Numbered from the stretch's first letter, positions 33,742 to 41,349 are shown. The stretch is DNA of 42,797 nucleotides from an uncultured Clostridium sp. (GCA_946548575.1 CAMNPT010000006.1:1-42797); one strand, 5' to 3'. A program made the numbers and translations. Notes: generated by a model from the sequence alone, not told the origin.

Positions 33742-35682
33742 TTACACTCCTCTCATATAACTGGTTTGTGGATTACCTGCTGCTGTTAATCCTTCAATAT
33801 TGGCATCTTGCATTTGTCCTAGTTGTTGTTTTTTTTGTATATTTTCTTCGTCGACTAATCCAATCTGTTGTTGTTCTTGTATTGTTTCTGGATATTCTTG
33901 TAAATCCATTCCTAGTTCTTTTCTTATGTAATCCCTGTATTCTTTAGTTGATATTGCTTTTCTTTCATACATTTGAGTAACAATTTGGAATCTATATGCT
34001 TTGTTGTTTGGCAATCCAGCTCCTACAGATATAATTAAATCATATTCTATTTTTCTTGTTTCTTTATTTCCTTGTTCATCTTCTACTTGCATGTATTTAT
34101 ATTCTTCTGGATCTAAATCCTTTTCTATATCTTTATCTGGATTTCTTTCTTTCCATTTTTCTTTATATTTTTCTCTGTAATCTGTATCAGATTCTATCAT
34201 TACTGGTACATGATTAAGTAAATCTGGATTAAATTCTGAGAATGTATCTTCTCCATTTTCTCCTGTTATTCTAAATAACATTGTTGTATTCCAATTCATT
34301 AATGCTAACTCTAGGGCATATTCAAACACTTCTCCTAATGTTACTTGTAATATTTCTTTTTTATGATTAATCATTGAATTACCACTATTTTGTAATGCAA
34401 GACTTTCTGTAGCTGTATCTACTCCACTTTGTTGTTTTCCAATCATTTGGTCTGTAAATCTTGTAACTACTTGTCTATCGTTATTCATTAATTCTGTTCT
34501 TTTATTGATTATGTATTGTGGAATATTTGGTGGTGTTAACCATTTTATTCCGTTCATATCATTAGTTGGTATTGCTTGTCCTGGAGAGTTTGTTACTTTG
34601 CCTACATCTATTCCTGAACTATTTCCTACAACCCACATTGGATTTCCTGTTAATCTTGCATTTCTCAACAAGTTATCGTCTAAATCGTCTATTTGATCAC
34701 TTATTCCTAAAACTAATTCTGCTGTTCCTTTACCCCATATTGTATTTTCTCTAAACATATCTGGTGTAAAGAAATATGGAAATTTATCGTTTGGAAATAA
34801 TTCTAATGGCTCTCTTTTTGCTTGTTTCTTACCTTCAAATATTGCTTGTTCATCTTCCGCTTCTCGCTTTTGATTTTCTTCTCTTAATGCTTTTTTGGTG
34901 TCCTTAAGTATTACTCCATCTCCTGACATTTCAACTAATCTTAATTTTAGCTTTCCATTTTCTTTGTATTTAGTCCATACCATTAAATGTACATACTGAT
35001 CTTCTTCATTTTCAATCAAAATATTTTGTACTGGATCTAAGTTAGGAATAATGGCATCTGCCAGCTCTTCTCCATATTCTATTTTGGCACTATATATTGA
35101 TTTATTTGAACTTTCAATTATATATTGTCCTTCTTGAATATTATATATATCAGTTATTGCTGGATCTACAAATATTCTACTAGGGTGTATTGACGTTATT
35201 ATCGGTAACCCTTTACCATTAAGTTCGTCAAAATCCCATAAAACTCTAAATATTCCTGTTCCTGTCATATCACGTCTGCGTTCGTGTACTTCTATTTTTC
35301 TATACATTCTATTTCTATCTTTAATAAAATCTACGACTGTTCTTGCCATATCGCAAAATGGTTTGTCGCCAGGTTCTCTTGGGGTTACTTGTACCGCAAT
35401 ATTTTGATCACATAATAATGCTGTTCGCCCTTCTACATTTGAATTTGTTATATTAGTATTAGGTGCTGCTTGATCGTCTTCATATTCAAAATCTCCCTCC
35501 CAATACTTTTCAACATCTTGCCATTTTTGTACTACTCCTACTCTTTGTTTATCTTGGTATGCTCTTCTGTACCATACAAGATATTGTTCCGCTTCTTCAA
35601 TTTCGCTTTCACTCATTATTGCTCTTTTTTTTGCTTCTTTTTCTTTGATTAATTCTTCGTAGTCTTCTGTTCTTTCTTCCAA
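33742..35682 (-). CDS. portal protein
   Basis: The start is a TTG, 7 bases after AAGGAGGAATA. Portal hallmarks are an early AEQYLVWYRRAYQDKQRVGV segment, WEGDFEYEDDQAAPNTNITN, FRVLWDFDELNGKGLPIITS with IHPSRIFVDPAITD, and the stem-region ELVLGISDQIDDLDDNLLRN. A helical C-terminus rich in Gln (IQEQQQIGLVDEENIQKKQQ) could form a short barrel. It is the usual length for short-tailed phage portals (646 residues) and follows the terminase. Its dodecamer would be the DNA entry channel. Confidence 0.88.
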   Translation of the reverse strand: MEERTEDYEELIKEKEAKKRAIMSESEIEEAEQYLVWYRRAYQDKQRVGVVQKWQDVEKYWEGDFEYEDDQAAPNTNITNSNVEGRTALLCDQNIAVQVTPREPGDKPFCDMARTVVDFIKDRNRMYRKIEVHERRRDMTGTGIFRVLWDFDELNGKGLPIITSIHPSRIFVDPAITDIYNIQEGQYIIESSNKSIYSAKIEYGEELADAIIPNLDPVQNILIENEEDQYVHLMVWTKYKENGKLKLRLVEMSGDGVILKDTKKALREENQKREAEDEQAIFEGKKQAKREPLELFPNDKFPYFFTPDMFRENTIWGKGTAELVLGISDQIDDLDDNLLRNARLTGNPMWVVGNSSGIDVGKVTNSPGQAIPTNDMNGIKWLTPPNIPQYIINKRTELMNNDRQVVTRFTDQMIGKQQSGVDTATESLALQNSGNSMINHKKEILQVTLGEVFEYALELALMNWNTTMLFRITGENGEDTFSEFNPDLLNHVPVMIESDTDYREKYKEKWKERNPDKDIEKDLDPEEYKYMQVEDEQGNKETRKIEYDLIISVGAGLPNNKAYRFQIVTQMYERKAISTKEYRDYIRKELGMDLQEYPETIQEQQQIGLVDEENIQKKQQLGQMQDANIEGLTAAGNPQTSYMRGV

Positions 35683-35685
35683 TTT

Positions 35686-35976
35686 TTATTCCTCCTTTTT
35701 CTTTAAATTTATTCCTTTAGAGGGTGTTACTGGTTCATATAGTCCGTTTGTATTTTTAAATATTTCATATGTTTTTCTACCGCCGAAACTATTTTCGAAG
35801 TTAGATTGTTTGATTGTATTATGTTGTCTTATTACTTTATTATTTTTTTTATTCTCTTCTATTTTATTCTCTTCATTTTTATTGTTTTTTTCTATTGTAT
35901 CTAATATCTTCCATAAAAAAGCAATCAATACTATTGGTAGCAATATCATATATGTAATAATAAGTGCATATACCAT
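35686..35976 (-). CDS. small membrane-anchored protein between terminase and portal
   Basis: One N-terminal membrane helix (ALIITYMILLPIVLIAFLWK) is followed by a Lys/Asn/Glu-rich helix (DTIEKNNKNEENKIEENKKN) and a short C-terminal domain (FGGRKTYEIFKNTNGLYEPV). A strong ribosome site GGAGGAGAA precedes it. A membrane protein in this position is not a standard head gene. Function unknown. Length is 96 residues. Confidence 0.6.
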   Translation of the reverse strand: MVYALIITYMILLPIVLIAFLWKILDTIEKNNKNEENKIEENKKNNKVIRQHNTIKQSNFENSFGGRKTYEIFKNTNGLYEPVTPSKGINLKKKEE

Positions 35977-35978
35977 AA

Positions 35979-37371
35979 TTAATTTCTCCTCCTATTCATT
36001 ACTGATTTAACTATATTAGTCTTTATTGTTGTTTCTGTAGTTTTATATCCTAAATCTTCTAATTCTCCTACTGTATAATTTCCCTTTGGTAGTGTAACTT
36101 TTTTAATCATTGGTGTTTGCCACATCGTACAAAAATATCTAAATGCATCTGGTGCATGAGTCAATTCGTGAGGCTCTATAGCAACATCGTTTGGATTTTT
36201 GTCATCTGTTTGTATAGCTGGTAATGTTCTTATTAAATTTTTGCAATTACTAAATATATGTACTCTACTTGTCTTTTGACCTTGTTCATCTTCATATACT
36301 TTTAACCATTCGTGTACGGCTAACCAACCTGTTACCCTATTGTTATCTGCCTTAGTTAAATATTGTCCACTTTCTGCAAATATATCTACTGTTGATTTTC
36401 CTGTATCTTTATTTCTGTTCCATAAATCTGGTGGGGCATAATCTATTGTTATTTTTTCATTTGTCATTTCATTTATTTTTTTTGCTGCTTCTGAAACTAT
36501 TAGATTACTTTCGTATAATTCTTTAAATACATAAATATGCATTCTATAGTCCATTGCTATCCAGTATGTTGCACACATATCTAGTCCATAATCTCTTGTT
36601 CTATATATTCTCCAATCTTTTGGTATCTCAAATGGAGAACATACATGTATATTCCTATTAAACTCTGGAAAGAATTGTCCATCAAATATATCCCAATCTC
36701 CAAATTTTAATGCTTTTCTTTCTTTTTCTGGTAAGTTATCTAATCTTCTTACATAATCTGGATCTTTTTGTAATAAAAATATATTATCTTGTACTAAGCT
36801 AGGAATAAATATTCTTGTTGTTATTTCCCCTGTTTCTAATGTTACTGTATGTACTTGATTAGGTTCTCCTAAATCTATAAATCGCTCTTTTACCCATGTA
36901 TGTCCAATTCCTCCAGGGTTTGTTGAGCTTTTTATTCCTTTAGGATATGGATTAGCTCCTCTACATCTACTTATCATATATGTATACATATACTCTGTAA
37001 AATGTGTTAGCTCGTCAAAACGTATTACATCATATTCTGCTGATTGATATTGATAAACATCATTCTCTTTATCTATATAACCAAAATCAATAATACTTCC
37101 ATTTTTAAATTTCCAAATATGTTTACTTGTATTATACGAAGCAACTTCTTTAGGATAAAACTCTAAACTTACTCTTATTAATGATTTTTCAAGATCTGCA
37201 AATGTTCTACGGAATATTATTTGTTTAGATTTAGGATATTGTAATGCATATAATAGTCCATCTACCAACTGTCCAAATGATTTTCCGCCCTCCTGCTGCT
37301 CCTCCAAATAATGTTTCAAATGCTGTAGAATGAATAAATAAATCTTGTTTTTCTGTTATATCTACGTCCAT
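35979..37371 (-). CDS. terminase large subunit, interrupted by a single-base frameshift in the Walker A motif
   Basis: The annotated frame begins MKHYLEEQQEGGKSFGQ, but an upstream frame with a ribosome site (AAAGGAGT) starts MDVDITEKQDLFIHSTAFET, then LFGGAAGG and loses the frame at GGAGGGCGGAAAATC (37285-37293). Removing one G gives LFGGAAGGGKSFGQ, a perfect Walker A with K30. Walker B is VIRFDELTHF (D119, E120). The nuclease domain follows with RDYGLDMCATYWIA and a final HAPDAFRYFCTM. Restored length is 463 residues, normal for TerL. As written, the frame-0 product is only 46 residues. The packaging motor would be inactive if the extra base were real. Confidence 0.85.
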
Positions 37372-37504
37372 TTAAAACATTACTCCTTTCATAATCTACA
37401 TTATGTATATTAAATGTCATTTTTATGGTGTTTTTCCTGTGAGAAAATAAGACTTAATCGCCTGTAAGTATTGAAAATACGTTAGTAACATAATGTGTTG
37501 CTTA

Positions 37505-38020
37505 TTAATTTCTTTTTATATTAATATTAACCTCGAAAGGCTTGTCTTGATTAACTTCCACCTTTTCTTTGAACATTCCAAAGTATTTTCCTAACATATC
37601 TAATGCTTTCGTTTTATCTGCCATCTTAACTTTTTTTGTATATCCAATTTGTTCTCTATCTTGTCCATAACCATCAAATTCTTCTGTTGTTTCTATTCCT
37701 GTTACAATTGCTGCAGTATCGTCGTCTAAATCTTGTATATTTTTTAGTCCACCACTTTCGTTATATAATTTTCTCACATCTCCAAATGCTATTCTTGCCA
37801 TTTCTTGTAATACTCGTTCCTGTGATATTTCCATTTTTTCTTTAAGTTTTTCTTTTTTATTATTTATGTAATCCTGAACCTTAACATTTCTTAACAGCCT
37901 ACTACTTGCTGCGTTTGCTGTTTCGTCTTTTTTACAATTAGGATATGCGACTTTATAAGCTCTCGTTGCATTAAAGTCTTTTAGATATTCATTACAAAAT
38001 TTTTTCTGCTTATCTGTCAT
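37505..38020 (-). CDS. terminase small subunit (Terminase_2 family)
   Basis: The N-terminus MTDKQKKFCNEYLKDFNATR, then AYKVAYPNCKKDETANAASS, LLRNVKVQDYI is the classic HTH/recognition domain of Terminase_2 small subunits. The C-terminus carries KTKALDMLGKYFGMFKEK, the usual oligomer/partner segment. It recognises the pac/cos DNA and brings it to the large subunit, whose gene follows after a 133-base gap holding a small inverted repeat (GTATT-GAA-AATAC) and no gene. Length is 171 residues. Confidence 0.9.
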   Translation of the reverse strand: MTDKQKKFCNEYLKDFNATRAYKVAYPNCKKDETANAASSRLLRNVKVQDYINNKKEKLKEKMEISQERVLQEMARIAFGDVRKLYNESGGLKNIQDLDDDTAAIVTGIETTEEFDGYGQDREQIGYTKKVKMADKTKALDMLGKYFGMFKEKVEVNQDKPFEVNINIKRN

Positions 38021-38258
38021 TCATACCACCCACCATTTATTATTTTTTCTATATGCTCTATGTAATGCTATAACTATAGAATATTGCAAACTAGTATAAA
38101 ACGGCTAATATTTGCCATTCTGCGTTCTATTTTATAACACTACATACAACATATAATTATATATGAACACTTGCTAGATTAGTGTTCAATTGAAAAGGAA
38201 TAGAATATCAATTATATATAATATAATAAACATAATTTATATTAATTTATATCTAGCA
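38021..38258 (-). promoter_or_regulatory. late leader region before the terminase genes (no gene)
   Basis: The 238 bases contain no gene. An 8-bp perfect inverted repeat TGAACACT/AGTGTTCA with a 9-base loop (38164-38188) lies in an AT-rich stretch. TATAAT-like sequences occur on the minus strand without a good -35, which would fit a late promoter that needs an activator such as the sigma-like protein upstream. Two copies of the TAYRTAGNG motif (38056-38064, 38138-38146) are here. Confidence 0.5.
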
Positions 38259-38441
38259 TCAATTAATAACTTGAATTGATTTGTTGTAATGCTTTATCAT
38301 TTTGTCTGTTAATCTCATTGCCTTAGCATACCATATTGCTCTTTTTAGTAATTTATTATGTAGTATTTGATGTATTATTGATTCTTTTCTGTATTCTTTT
38401 GTTTCTTTTATGAATCTTATAAAATACTTAATACTTTTCAT
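38259..38441 (-). CDS. small basic helical protein, 60 aa
   Basis: Start MKSIKYFIRFIKETKEYRKE follows GAGG with 8-base spacing; a TTG five codons upstream is less likely. The protein is strongly basic and helical with no motif. It is the last gene before the late leader. Function unknown. Confidence 0.55.
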   Translation of the reverse strand: MKSIKYFIRFIKETKEYRKESIIHQILHNKLLKRAIWYAKAMRLTDKMIKHYNKSIQVIN

Positions 38442-38445
38442 ACTA

Positions 38446-38709
38446 TTAATCCTCAATCTTAATTAATCTATTTTCAAATTTCTTATATGCATCAAAATAT
38501 AATTCTTTCTTGTCTCCATTATATGTTAGTTCATAATACATACCATCTTTCAAAGATGTACTTAATAATGCCTTGTGATTTTGCAATGTTTTACAATACC
38601 ATACTACATATATTTCAAATGTTTCTAATTCATCTGTTTTATCAAAATGTTCTAATGTGTATGCTTTAACTATTTCTTTACATTTCTCTAAATATTCTTT
38701 ACTGCCCAT
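38446..38709 (-). CDS. DUF6275-family phage protein
   Basis: The segments MGSKEYLEKCKEIVKAY, VWYCKTLQNHKALLSTSLKD and GMYYELTYNGDKKELYFDAY, followed by KKFENRLI, match DUF6275, a phage family with no known function. The usual length is about 85 residues, as here (87). It lies next to the Tad2-like gene and ends IED with a stop that overlaps the next ribosome site. An anti-defence role is possible by neighbourhood. Confidence 0.8.
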   Translation of the reverse strand: MGSKEYLEKCKEIVKAYTLEHFDKTDELETFEIYVVWYCKTLQNHKALLSTSLKDGMYYELTYNGDKKELYFDAYKKFENRLIKIED

Positions 38710-38711
38710 TG

Positions 38712-38969
38712 TTAATCCTCCTTAATATACCAGTCTTCGGCTAACATATCTGCTTGACTCGCTAACCAACCTAATTGCACTCCTCTTGTTCCTATAAATG
38801 CTAATACTTTATTTCCAATATCAGCATGTCCTTCATTTATTAATACTCCTTGCGGATTCATATAACTTACTCTTTCTGCTAATTCTATGTATTGTTCTTT
38901 TCCATTCCAACCTTCTCTTGCTAGCTTCTTTCCTTCTTTAATTGCTTTTATTGCATCTCCAAAATCCAT
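38712..38969 (-). CDS. tad2: Tad2-like (DUF2829) anti-Thoeris nucleotide sponge
   Basis: DUF2829 pattern is clear: FGDAIKAIKEGKKLAREGWN with W21 and GK, and the C-terminal WLASQADMLAEDW (residues 68-80). Members named Tad2 bind and sequester the gcADPR signals of Thoeris defence, blocking host suicide. The length of 85 residues is normal. It is directly downstream of the Acb2-like gene. GGGAGGACTAAT provides its ribosome site and is embedded in the end of that gene. Binding specificity cannot be read from the sequence. Confidence 0.85.
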   Translation of the reverse strand: MDFGDAIKAIKEGKKLAREGWNGKEQYIELAERVSYMNPQGVLINEGHADIGNKVLAFIGTRGVQLGWLASQADMLAEDWYIKED

Positions 38970-38973
38970 TTTA

Positions 38974-39168
38974 TTAGTCCTCCCTTGTTATTCCTTTTAT
39001 AGCCCAAAATTGTGCCTCTTCTAATTTTGTATATGCTAATGATGTCTCTCTGCTTCCTTTACAATTTATATCTAATACATCATACATATTAGAAAATGAA
39101 CTGCGTATTAAATCTATTCTGTCTTGTTGTTCTTTATTTACTTCAATATATTTTGCTTTATCATTCAT
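38974..39168 (-). CDS. acb2: Acb2/Tad1-hairpin family protein, anti-CBASS nucleotide sponge
   Basis: Start MNDKAKYIEVNKEQQDRIDL is supported by AAAGGAGGACT; an upstream frame extension is unlikely. The helical-hairpin signature is at residues 39-58 (SRETSLAYTKLEEAQFWAIK), which is diagnostic of the Acb2/Tad1 hairpin family (also listed as DUF7681). Acb2 hexamers bind cyclic di- and trinucleotides made by CBASS, and some members also bind Thoeris signals. The short 64-aa form lacks the N-terminal beta part of Tad1, so Acb2 is the better label. It is followed immediately by the Tad2-like gene. Confidence 0.82.
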   Translation of the reverse strand: MNDKAKYIEVNKEQQDRIDLIRSSFSNMYDVLDINCKGSRETSLAYTKLEEAQFWAIKGITRED

Positions 39169-39172
39169 GTTG

Positions 39173-39358
39173 TTAGTCCTCCTTTGAAAAACATTTATCA
39201 CATACATTTATTTCTTTTACTATTTCTGTTCCTTCTGATATTACTTCTTTACCATATTTATCTGTATTGTGATATATTCTGTCTCTAGTTTTTATTATTT
39301 TCTTGTTTTGTTTTTCTCCTGGTTTAGTTACTTGCTTACAGATTTCGCATCTATACAT
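39173..39358 (-). CDS. small CxxC protein, 61 aa
   Basis: Paired cysteines at both ends (MYRCEICKQ and NVCDKCFSKED) suggest one zinc site closing the chain. The middle is charged with a beta-hairpin (DRIYHNTDKYGKEVISEGTE). Its last codons GAGGACTAA form the ribosome site of the Acb2-like gene. Function unknown; placement in the block with anti-defence genes is noted. Confidence 0.6.
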   Translation of the reverse strand: MYRCEICKQVTKPGEKQNKKIIKTRDRIYHNTDKYGKEVISEGTEIVKEINVCDKCFSKED

Positions 39359-39360
39359 AA

Positions 39361-39774
39361 TTAGCCCTCCAATCCCATATCTTTGACTCTATCACAATTT
39401 AGCCTTCGTTTTGTTTCTCCTCTTTTTGCCATTACTAATGCTCTTGCAATATCATCTATTAATTGATGTCTTACTTCATATGCTACATCACTTTCATATG
39501 ATGTTATTTTTTGATCTATTAATCCAAATTTTAAATGTAATAATTCATGTACTAATATGTTTTCAAAATCGTACGGTACGATTCTTTCTCCATATTCTTT
39601 TTCGCTAATTATTTTTATAGCAGCACTTTTAATACTTAAACTCCATTCTGTTTCTCCTGCTACTTCTCCTAATTCCATTTCATCTATTTTGCAATCAATC
39701 CTAAGTGTTATTGCCCAATCTTGCAATCCTAATCTTTCTTGCCATTCATTTAATAATTTTATTGCTTGCTCCAT
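39361..39774 (-). CDS. zincin-like metallopeptidase, 137 aa
   Basis: The motif VHELLHLKFGLI contains HELLH (H76, E77, H80), the zinc-binding core of zincins. The N-terminal LLNEWQERLGLQDWAITLRI is the usual start of a small clostridial-phage metallopeptidase family, and a third ligand may be in the C-terminal helix. It is the first gene of the block holding the anti-defence genes. Substrate is unknown; it could act on host or phage proteins. Confidence 0.75.
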   Translation of the reverse strand: MEQAIKLLNEWQERLGLQDWAITLRIDCKIDEMELGEVAGETEWSLSIKSAAIKIISEKEYGERIVPYDFENILVHELLHLKFGLIDQKITSYESDVAYEVRHQLIDDIARALVMAKRGETKRRLNCDRVKDMGLEG

Positions 39775-40247
39775 GCATTATCTCCTTCCATTAAACACTA
39801 TGTAATGATATATATACTACAACACAATGAGCGCTTTATTGTATTTTTCCATATATACATCACTACATACTATCTAATGGCTACAGAACTTAGACTCAAA
39901 CTAAGAATTTGAGATCCAAAATCTCATGTGTTACCTATTACACTATTCTGTAATATAAAGAGATTTGCTAGGAATCTCTATAAGTTATGTATAAAATAGC
40001 TCTTATTCGGAGAAACTTTCTTGAAATATATAGTGATACATTTTTTAGAAATACTCGGAACGTGCTTAATCAATATCCTAGCCTATTAATATAAACACTA
40101 TGTAAGGTATGATTTAAGAGGCTATATTAACTAAAATAATGATGATAATGAAAATAAATACATAAAATTAAGGGAACAGTAGCAATACTTGTCTTGTTTT
40201 TAATGGTTTTATTTTAATTAATATTATTATCATGCCCTACATACTAT
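39775..40247 (-). other. 473-bp noncoding stretch holding a tRNA and repeated TAYRTAGNG sites
   Basis: No gene with a ribosome site is seen. Besides the tRNA it holds four copies of a 9-base motif, read on the minus strand as TACATAGTG/TATGTAGTG/TATGTAGGG, at 39796-39804, 39861-39869, 40096-40104 and 40235-40243; the first and third share the longer AAACACTATGTAA (plus strand). A hairpin AGAGATT-TGCTAGG-AATCTCT lies at about 39959-39979, just upstream of the tRNA on the transcribed strand. Confidence 0.6.
39878..39952 (-). tRNA. tRNA-Gln (UUG), CCA encoded
   Basis: Full cloverleaf: acceptor TACAGAA/TTCTGTA (7 bp), D-arm GTGT-AATAGGTA-ACAC, anticodon arm TGAGA-TTTTGGA-TCTCA with anticodon TTG, 4-base variable loop, T-arm CTTAG-TTTGAGT-CTAAG, discriminator G73 and encoded CCA. 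U1-A72 and G73 are glutamine identity features. The T-loop has T instead of the normal C56 and position 37 is G, small departures. Expected to supplement CAA decoding; the 513-aa virion protein and the giant protein are rich in Gln. Confidence 0.88.
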
Positions 40248-40424
40248 TTATATTATTTTTTGCTTAATTTCTTTTTTATCATTAGTCATGTTACAACATT
40301 TACAATATTGGTAGTCATTATATTGATATGTTCTAATGTCGCATTTGTCTTCTTCGATTTTTGATTTTTTATTAGCACATTCAAGACATTTGGTTTCTTT
40401 GTATTTTTCCTTTATATCTTCCAT
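40248..40424 (-). CDS. small zinc-ribbon protein, 58 aa
   Basis: Starts MEDIKEKYKETKCLECANKK after a good ribosome site AAGGAGTAATT. Cysteines pair as CLEC and CKCC, consistent with one zinc ribbon with a central charged hairpin (KIEEDKCDIRTYQYNDYQY). It is preceded by an intrinsic terminator and ends next to the noncoding tRNA stretch. Nothing indicates a specific function. Confidence 0.7.
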   Translation of the reverse strand: MEDIKEKYKETKCLECANKKSKIEEDKCDIRTYQYNDYQYCKCCNMTNDKKEIKQKII

Positions 40425-40445
40425 AATTACTCCTTATATTATAAT

Positions 40446-40473
40446 AAAAGAGAAGCCGTCGGACTTCTCTTTT
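40446..40473 (-). terminator. intrinsic terminator after the late regulator gene
   Basis: Perfect 10-bp stem AAAAGAGAAG/CTTCTCTTTT with an 8-base loop, followed by TTTTATTATAAT on the minus strand. It lies between the sigma-like regulator gene and the zinc-ribbon gene and would block or attenuate read-through. Confidence 0.8.
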
Positions 40474-40538
40474 AGAAGGTTTAGCATCATAAGTTGCTAA
40501 TACATTCCATTTCTTGGCTTTTTTCTTTGCACGTCTTT

Positions 40539-40547
40539 ATTATAACA
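40539..40547 (-). promoter_or_regulatory. extended -10 promoter just downstream of the regulator gene
   Basis: The minus strand reads TGTTATAAT, an extended -10 (TGn-TATAAT), with no good -35. Transcription would start ~65 bases before the terminator at 40446-40473, so either a short RNA is made or the terminator is conditional. Confidence 0.4.
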
Positions 40548-40586
40548 CAGAAAATACCCCTATTTTTCTTTATTTTTTCTGTATTT

Positions 40587-40928
40587 TTAGACTTCTCCCC
40601 ACTCTTCTGCTAAAAAATATATACTTTTATTGTAAATATTATAATATGTTGTTTTGTCTATTTGCTTCATTGTTTGGCAATATGTAGAGTTGCATTTCTC
40701 TTTGAATATTAAATTATATACTTCTTGCTCAAATGGTTTTAATCGTTTATAGACATTTTCTACATAACTTAATCTTTCTTCTAAATACATCAAACTACGA
40801 CTACTATTAGGACAATTCTCTTCAAATCTGGCTTTTAATTTATCTAGTTTTTTCCTATTATCATAATATTGCCTTAATTCTCTTTCCATTCTATTTTTTA
40901 ATTCTTTTGGTAACTTGTAGTTTGGCAT
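40587..40928 (-). CDS. sigma-like late transcription regulator (ArpU/RinA-type)
   Basis: An N-terminal helical, basic half (ELKNRMERELRQYYDNRKKL) leads into YKRLKPFEQEVYNLIFKEKC and a C-terminal helix pair (STYCQTMKQIDKTTYYNIYN). This resembles the sigma-70 region-4-like HTH of ArpU/RinA/Xpf-type phage regulators, which switch on late genes and lie just before the terminase. Its location, ~2.5 kb upstream of TerS, agrees. AGGAGGAAAAC gives a strong start. Length is 113 residues. Confidence 0.65.
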   Translation of the reverse strand: MPNYKLPKELKNRMERELRQYYDNRKKLDKLKARFEENCPNSSRSLMYLEERLSYVENVYKRLKPFEQEVYNLIFKEKCNSTYCQTMKQIDKTTYYNIYNKSIYFLAEEWGEV

Positions 40929-40940
40929 ACTGTTTTCCTC

Positions 40941-41333
40941 CTATAATTCTTTCCAATCCCATTTTTCCCAATTAAACCAATCTGGAATTGCGTATTTTAA
41001 TAATTTAAAATTTTCCTTTGAATATTCTGTAGTACAATACTCTTTTGCAACTACTATTTCTCTTTTAAAACTATCTTTATATTTTGCTTTAGAATATCTT
41101 CCATAACTTTTTTTTACGAAATTTCTCGACACTTCAAATATACAACATATATCCATACTCACAATTCCTGTTACTGAGTGCAGCATCTCTTCTGGATTAT
41201 ATTCTGCATAATTAAAAAAGCAGAATCCTGTAGAAGCGGTTTTATAAAATTTATGATCGTTATTGTTTATTAGTTTATCTCCATTAATGTATTTATTAAA
41301 TTCTGATGAACTCATAAATCTAAACAATTTCAT
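40941..41333 (-). CDS. phage protein of an ART-like fold, tentative
   Basis: MKLFRFMSSSEFNKYINGDK ... TASTGFCFFNY resembles the opening of small KptA/ADP-ribosyltransferase-like proteins (R-F-M-S..E...Y..G..L.N....GFCFF), and EYCTTEYSKENFKLLKYAI is a conserved end. I recall relatives in clostridial phages with no defined function. Active-site residues are not certain, so catalysis is not claimed. Length is 130 residues. Confidence 0.5.
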   Translation of the reverse strand: MKLFRFMSSSEFNKYINGDKLINNNDHKFYKTASTGFCFFNYAEYNPEEMLHSVTGIVSMDICCIFEVSRNFVKKSYGRYSKAKYKDSFKREIVVAKEYCTTEYSKENFKLLKYAIPDWFNWEKWDWKEL

Positions 41334-41349
41334 CTTGTCGTCCTTTCTC

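Noticed and set aside
34505..35652. Plus-strand frames of 60-63 residues opposite the portal gene
   Set aside because: They are hydrophobic Leu/Phe-rich shadows of an AT-rich minus-strand gene, lack ribosome sites and have no independent support.
37385..37425. An alternative terminase start MTFNIHNVDYERSNVLNGRR
   Set aside because: This frame soon ends in a stop and does not resemble terminase; the MDVDITEKQ frame leads directly into the Walker A sequence.
38021..38258. A second tRNA in the late leader
   Set aside because: The 8-bp hairpin at 38164-38188 lacks a T-arm, acceptor pairing and anticodon geometry.
39953..40247. More tRNAs upstream of tRNA-Gln
   Set aside because: The hairpin at about 39959-39979 has a 7-base loop, but lacks U33 and no matching acceptor, D- or T-arms were found.
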